From JAWXBR01 sp046595995 (GTDB lineage: Bacteria; Bacteroidota; Ignavibacteria; Kapaibacteriales; Kapaibacteriaceae), in contig JBKJNB010000140.1 of assembly GCA_046595995.1 (NCBI GenBank), positions 4,767 through 68,766 on the forward strand: a stretch of 64,000 nt of DNA, read 5' to 3'. Made by a program: the position numbers and the translations under genes. This document shows, piece after piece, positions 62,001-64,000 of this stretch (positions are counted from its first letter, which is position 1; every line of letters begins with the position of its first letter). The notes below the pieces were generated by a model that saw only the letters and a list, made by a program, of their open reading frames with translations, ran no database searches and was not told where the DNA came from.

Positions 62001-64000
62001 CGAGTTTGTCGTTGTCGACGAAGTAATTGTACCATGGGCAGCGTTGCCGATTGTCCATGCGTAGGTGTTACCCGCAACTGCTGGTGTCGAGTACGTTGCC
62101 GTTTGGTTTCCGCAGACTACTGCCGGACCCGTTACGGTTGGTACTGGATCAGCTTCGACAGCTACGTTCAGTGTTCCTGTTGCTGTACATGCTGTGTTGG
62201 CCGTTGTTGTCTCGGTCAATGTAACAGTGTTGTTACCAGCTACTGTCCACTGAATAACAACCGACGATGTGCTTTGGCCACTTACGATGTTACCGCCAAC
62301 AACATTCCACAAGTAGGTAGAACCTGCATTGTTTGGAACCGAGTACGTGATGTTATCACTTGTGCACGCCTGGTTGGCATTGCCAGCAGGTGAGACACGC
62401 GAGATAACCGGTACCGTTGGTTGACGATGAACAGTAACGTTGATGTTAGCCGTGCCCGTGCAGTTACCACTTGGCGTTGTTTGCGTAACCGCGAGGTTAG
62501 CAGCGAACGTGGTACCCGCTGTTGGGTTGTTCCATATTACTGTGATCGCGTTCGTGGTCGTGGACGATGTAATCGTTCCATGAGCAGCATTGCCGATTAC
62601 CCAAGCATATGTGTCACCCGCAACAGCTGGTGTCGAGTAGTTGCTGGTTACGTTACCGCAGACAACCGCTGGACCTGTTACTGTTGGCGTTGGCTTGTTT
62701 TCAACCGCAACGTTCAACGTTCCAGTTGCAGTACATGCCGTGTTTGCTGTTGTCGATTCTGTAAGTGTAACAGTGTTGTTACCAGCTACAGTCCATTTAA
62801 CAAGAGCTGTGAACGTTCCTTGGCCGCTAAGGATGTTACCACCCGTTACGTTCCAGAGGTATGTCGAACCCGCATTGTTTGTAACCGCGTAGTTGATCTG
62901 GTCACTTGTACAAGCTTGGTTGGCATTGCCAACAGGCGTTGTGCGCGTGATTACAGGTACTGTTGGCTGACGATGGATTGTAACCGTTGCTGAAGCCGTA
63001 CCCGTGCAGTTACCTGTACCCGTTGTTTGTACAACAGTTACTGTGGCTGTGAAGGTGCTGCCTGCGGCAGGGTTATTCCATGTAATGTTAATCGAGTTTG
63101 TCGTAGCCGACGAAGTAATCGTGCCATGGGCAGCGTTGGCGATTGTCCATAGGTACGTCGTGCCTGCAACCGCTGGTGTCGAGTACGTGCTGACTGCGTT
63201 ACCGCAGACAAGCGTTGGACCCGTTACTGTTGGTGTTGGCTTGTCTTCGACTGTTACGTTCAGCGTGCCTGTTGCGAAACAAGCTGTGTTACCAGTTGTT
63301 GTTTCCGTTAGCATAACCGTGCCCGCACCAGCTGCAGTCCATTCGATGAGAGTTGTCGATGTTCCTTGGCCGCTAAGGATGTTACCACCCGTTACGTTCC
63401 AGAGGAATGTCGAACCCGCATTGTTCGTAACCGCGTAGTTGATCTGGTCACTCGTACAAGCCTGGTTGGCATTGCCAGCAGGTGTTGTGCGTGTGATTAC
63501 AGGAACTGTTGGTTGACGATGGATTGTAACGGTTGCTGAAGCTGTACCCGTACAGTTACCAGTATTCGTTGTTTGTACAACTGTTACAGTAGATGTGAAG
63601 GTGCTGCCTGGCGTTGGGTTACCCCATGTCACGTTAATTGAGTTCGTCGTTGCCGACGAAGTAATCGTGCCTGTACCTGGAGTAATCGTCCAGAGGTACG
63701 TCGTGCCCGCAACCGCTGGTGTCGAGTACGTGCTGACTGCGTTACCGCAGACAAGCGTCGGACCTGTTACCGTTGGTGTTGGCTTTTGTTCAACTGTTAC
63801 GTTCAGCGTGCCTGTTGCGAAGCATGCAGTGTTAGCAGTTGTTGTTTCTGTAAGCGTAACTGTGCCAGCGCCTGCTGCAGTCCATTGAATAAGAGTTGTG
63901 AACGTTCCTTGGCCGCTAAGGATGTTACCACCCGTTACGTTCCAAAGGAATGTCGAACCCGCATTGTTTGTAACCGCGTAGTTGATCTGGTCACTCGTAC
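56100..64000 (-). CDS. Giant Ig-repeat surface protein with T9SS sorting domain (5' end outside window)
   Basis: The frame is open from the stop at 56100 to the window end, so more than 2600 residues are seen and the N-terminus is missing. Most of it is an array of paired Ig-like/PKD-like domains of about 182 residues, each with conserved NQAC...YLWNVTGGNI and VCGN...YSTPAVAGNTY segments. After about 58.8 kb the domains become more varied, ending in several SICVCQG-style domains (GPTTFCEGGSITLTAPSGF and similar). The last 85 residues are a type IX sorting domain (MRVFPNPTNGQFTIE, LASGVYSVILTSG, VRLVRQ). It is probably a long surface fibre or adhesin. A strong terminator follows. An ATG at 63632 is internal to a repeat and not a believable start. 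Confidence 0.9.
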   Translation of the reverse strand, partial: TSDQINYAVTNNAGSTFLWNVTGGNILSGQGTFTTLIQWTAAGAGTVTLTETTTANTACFATGTLNVTVEQKPTPTVTGPTLVCGNAVSTYSTPAVAGTTYLWTITPGTGTITSSATTNSINVTWGNPTPGSTFTSTVTVVQTTNTGNCTGTASATVTIHRQPTVPVITRTTPAGNANQACTSDQINYAVTNNAGSTFLWNVTGGNILSGQGTSTTLIEWTAAGAGTVMLTETTTGNTACFATGTLNVTVEDKPTPTVTGPTLVCGNAVSTYSTPAVAGTTYLWTIANAAHGTITSSATTNSINITWNNPAAGSTFTATVTVVQTTGTGNCTGTASATVTIHRQPTVPVITRTTPVGNANQACTSDQINYAVTNNAGSTYLWNVTGGNILSGQGTFTALVKWTVAGNNTVTLTESTTANTACTATGTLNVAVENKPTPTVTGPAVVCGNVTSNYSTPAVAGDTYAWVIGNAAHGTITSSTTTNAITVIWNNPTAGTTFAANLAVTQTTPSGNCTGTANINVTVHRQPTVPVISRVSPAGNANQACTSDNITYSVPNNAGSTYLWNVVGGNIVSGQSTSSVVIQWTVAGNNTVTLTETTTANTACTATGTLNVAVEADPVPTVTGPAVVCGNQTATYSTPAVAGNTYAWTIGNAAHGTITSSTTTNSITILWNNPAAGTTFGALVTVTQATASGNCTSTANINVTVHRQPTVPVISRISPAGNANQACTSDNITYSVPNNAGSTYVWNVTGGNIVSGQSTSSVVIQWTVAGNNTLTVTETTAANTACVATGTLNVAVEADPVPTVTGPAVVCGNQTATYSTPAVAGNTYAWTMSPANGTITSSTTTNSITILWNNPAVNTTNTTTVTVTQATASGNCTSTASITVTTHRQPTPPVITRVSPAGNANQACTGDNITYSVPNNLGSTFVWNVSGGNIQSGQNTNQIVVKWTLAGAGTVTVTETTQGNALCAATTTMNVAVENKPTPTVTGPAIVCGNATSNYSTPAVAGDTYLWSIANAAHGTITSSTTTNAITVMWNNPAAGTTFPATVTVTQTTPSGNCTGTASISVTVHRQPTTSTITRVTAGGLVNEACTGQTIQYSIPNNAGSSYNWTVTGANINSGQGSNAITVTWNVAGTGTLTVVESTTANTACFATSTQSVTVEAKPTPAITGPSIACGNSTSTFSTPNVPGNSYAWTLNNAAFGTFTSATNTNSANILWNNPAPGATFAAVVTVTETTPTGNCVTSTTRNVTIFRQPIVQTITRISPAGNANQACSGDIITYSVVNNAGSTYVWNVVGGTIQSGQATTTLVVQWTAVGNGSVSVTETNSANTACSATSTLNVTVEAKPNPTITGPAVVCGNVTTNYSTPAVAGNTYLWSINAALPPHGTITSSTTTNAITVIWNNPAPNTTFTAVLNVTQSSPTGNCVTTTSLTVTVHRQPTPPSIVRVSPAGNPNQACQGDNITYSVTNNAGSTYQWTVTGGNIIGTSTTNGVVVEWTVAGNGSLSVTETTATNTACSATATLLVGIEAKPNPSISGSTVVCGNSVQNYSTPSAAGNTYLWTIGNAAHGTITSSATSNAIQITWNNPTPGTTFPATVTVTETSPSGNCTGTATVAVTVHRQPVANPITRVSPAGNVNQACSGDNITYAVTNNAGSSYNWTVTGGNLLSGQATNSVVIEWTVVGNQTLTSTETTTALAMCSFTNTRGVAVEAKPTPIISGPTVVCINTIHTHSTPAVAGNTYSWSITPDAGSPVPVFAPINGWNTSNSVTLQWIQTGLHTLTVTETSNSGNCVGTTSIQVRVNPIPTPAITSTTGYGTPTTARPGVVCAGSTHTYSVTATPGNVFFWTVSGGSIVSGQNTSNLTVTWGSAGMGTIGITETVPGSTCIGTDLDTIDKRPAPTPSITGNINPCSNATTIYTTPFVTGNTYTWTVNGPAGTTFFVVPGSPNSISVTWGSVVFPATFAGSVSVNESVAAVMPPGSCATTNTLNVTVRPNPPAVTITASQNPVCASDLNDVPPTINNVTYTTPAVAGVTYTWSVTPNGTIVSGQGSNAVVARWTNPTTLPTTGTITVVLATSFGCTSSGSFVATINPLPNPVIAGPTSVCQNTIHNYSSTGIPGNSYAWTLSGGNIIRTGQGTPNITVEWTLPGSHTLTLTETTIATGCTAMNTITVTVNPIPTALITASGPTTFCQGGDVTLTAPLGFATYVWNTGQTGRSIVVRTTGTYFVLVTDANGCSNTSDTITVNVFPTTLPIITTSGPTTFCEGGSITLTAPSGFTAYLWSTGATTQSIQVTQSGTYTVTVADNNGCTGTSTEVDVFVNPRPTPVLTVIGTTTICSGDSVEVRAPAGYPSYTWVSTRGTVYGTGRTIFIRTSDTVYVTVSDVNGCPGTSDVVRVVLSSVTPPTVTASGTLRFCQGGSVTLSAPTGFANYIWSNGSTNREVTVTESGTYTVTVTDNSLCAATSTTTTVTVFPTPAKPTIDRFGDELTAMGPATSYQWYRNNTLLPGATNKVLTGTAAGAYRVEIADANGCTNLSDPFDFITTGVDDVTAGYVAEMRVFPNPTNGQFTIETEISQAGPVRIEIVNAIGEMVLTLNATTDGGKFQATNHLGDLASGVYSVILTSGNERWTVRLVRQ
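58860..64000. repeat. 546-bp tandem coding repeats, nine to ten copies
   Basis: The same landmark in each unit (the NQAC codons) falls at 59087, 59633, 60185, 60731, 61277, 61820, 62366, 62912 and 63458; spacings are 546 bp apart from 552 and 543 once each, and the next would be just beyond the window. All indels are multiples of three. Neighbouring units near 61.8-63.5 kb are the most alike. The array continues past the window edge. Confidence 0.92.

Noticed and set aside
56100..64000. Long open frames on the + strand within the giant repeat gene and a CRISPR-like periodicity
   Set aside because: The + strand frames are antisense shadows of a repetitive coding sequence. The 546-bp units are coding with codon-level indels and have no short spacer-repeat pattern.
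63632..64000. Treating the ATG at 63632 as the start of the giant protein
   Set aside because: It is inside a repeat unit, no signal peptide follows, and the sequence upstream continues the same repeat in the same frame to the window edge.

Overview
The window (about 52% GC by impression) is a chromosome segment from a Gram-negative bacterium of the Bacteroidota/Chlorobiota side of the FCB group, most likely a Kapabacteria- or Ignavibacteria-like lineage. The clues are large secreted proteins with Por-secretion-type (type IX) C-terminal sorting domains, a PD40/OmpA protein, a choice-of-anchor V protein, a compact DUF1844 gene, and many starts without a Shine-Dalgarno sequence. No rRNA, tRNA, insertion sequence, prophage or CRISPR array was seen. 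The lineage is inferred from gene content only.

Layout. 0-6 kb, + strand: msrA, a Cys-cluster protein (DUF3109) overlapping rpoN (sigma-54), a diheme cytochrome lipoprotein, a small-protein/rhodanese cluster and a WYL-type regulator. 6-12.2 kb, - strand: pfkA, DUF1844, nadK, permease, adenine deaminase, nadC, tightly packed. 12.2-18.8 kb, + strand: phosphate uptake (OprP-like porin, pstSCAB, phoU) followed by rfbA. 18.9-32.2 kb, - strand: polA, a UppP-cyclophilin fusion, cyclophilin, PD40-OmpA, argD-like aminotransferase, THUMP methyltransferase, thrS, MscS channel, a secreted unknown and a 2Fe-2S ferredoxin, mostly with ATGA-type overlaps. 32.3-45.6 kb, + strand: TerC/Alx, NlpC/P60, a degenerate thioredoxin-fold protein, a GT-C-like membrane protein, hsp20-dnaK, an unknown membrane protein and a 1623-residue STAND-ATPase/BNR fusion. 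45.6-47.4 kb, - strand: a PhoR/PhoB-like pair. 47.5-51 kb, + strand: a T9SS multi-Ig protein. 51-64 kb, - strand: paaBCD, two T9SS proteins and a giant Ig-repeat protein that runs off the window end.

Functional links. An almost identical palindrome with core GTTACGAAARCGTAAC sits upstream of pstS and upstream of the PhoB-like gene 34 kb away, so the phosphate genes probably form one regulon. Two genes are in-frame fusions whose junction falls inside the hydrophobic core of a signal peptide. Short tandem duplications (21, 26 and 38 bp) lie at three gene ends, one of them creating a nine-codon ORF between translationally coupled genes. An octamer, AAGGGGCT, occurs at least 21 times in both orientations and several reading frames, about ten times chance expectation, which points to a DNA-level signal.
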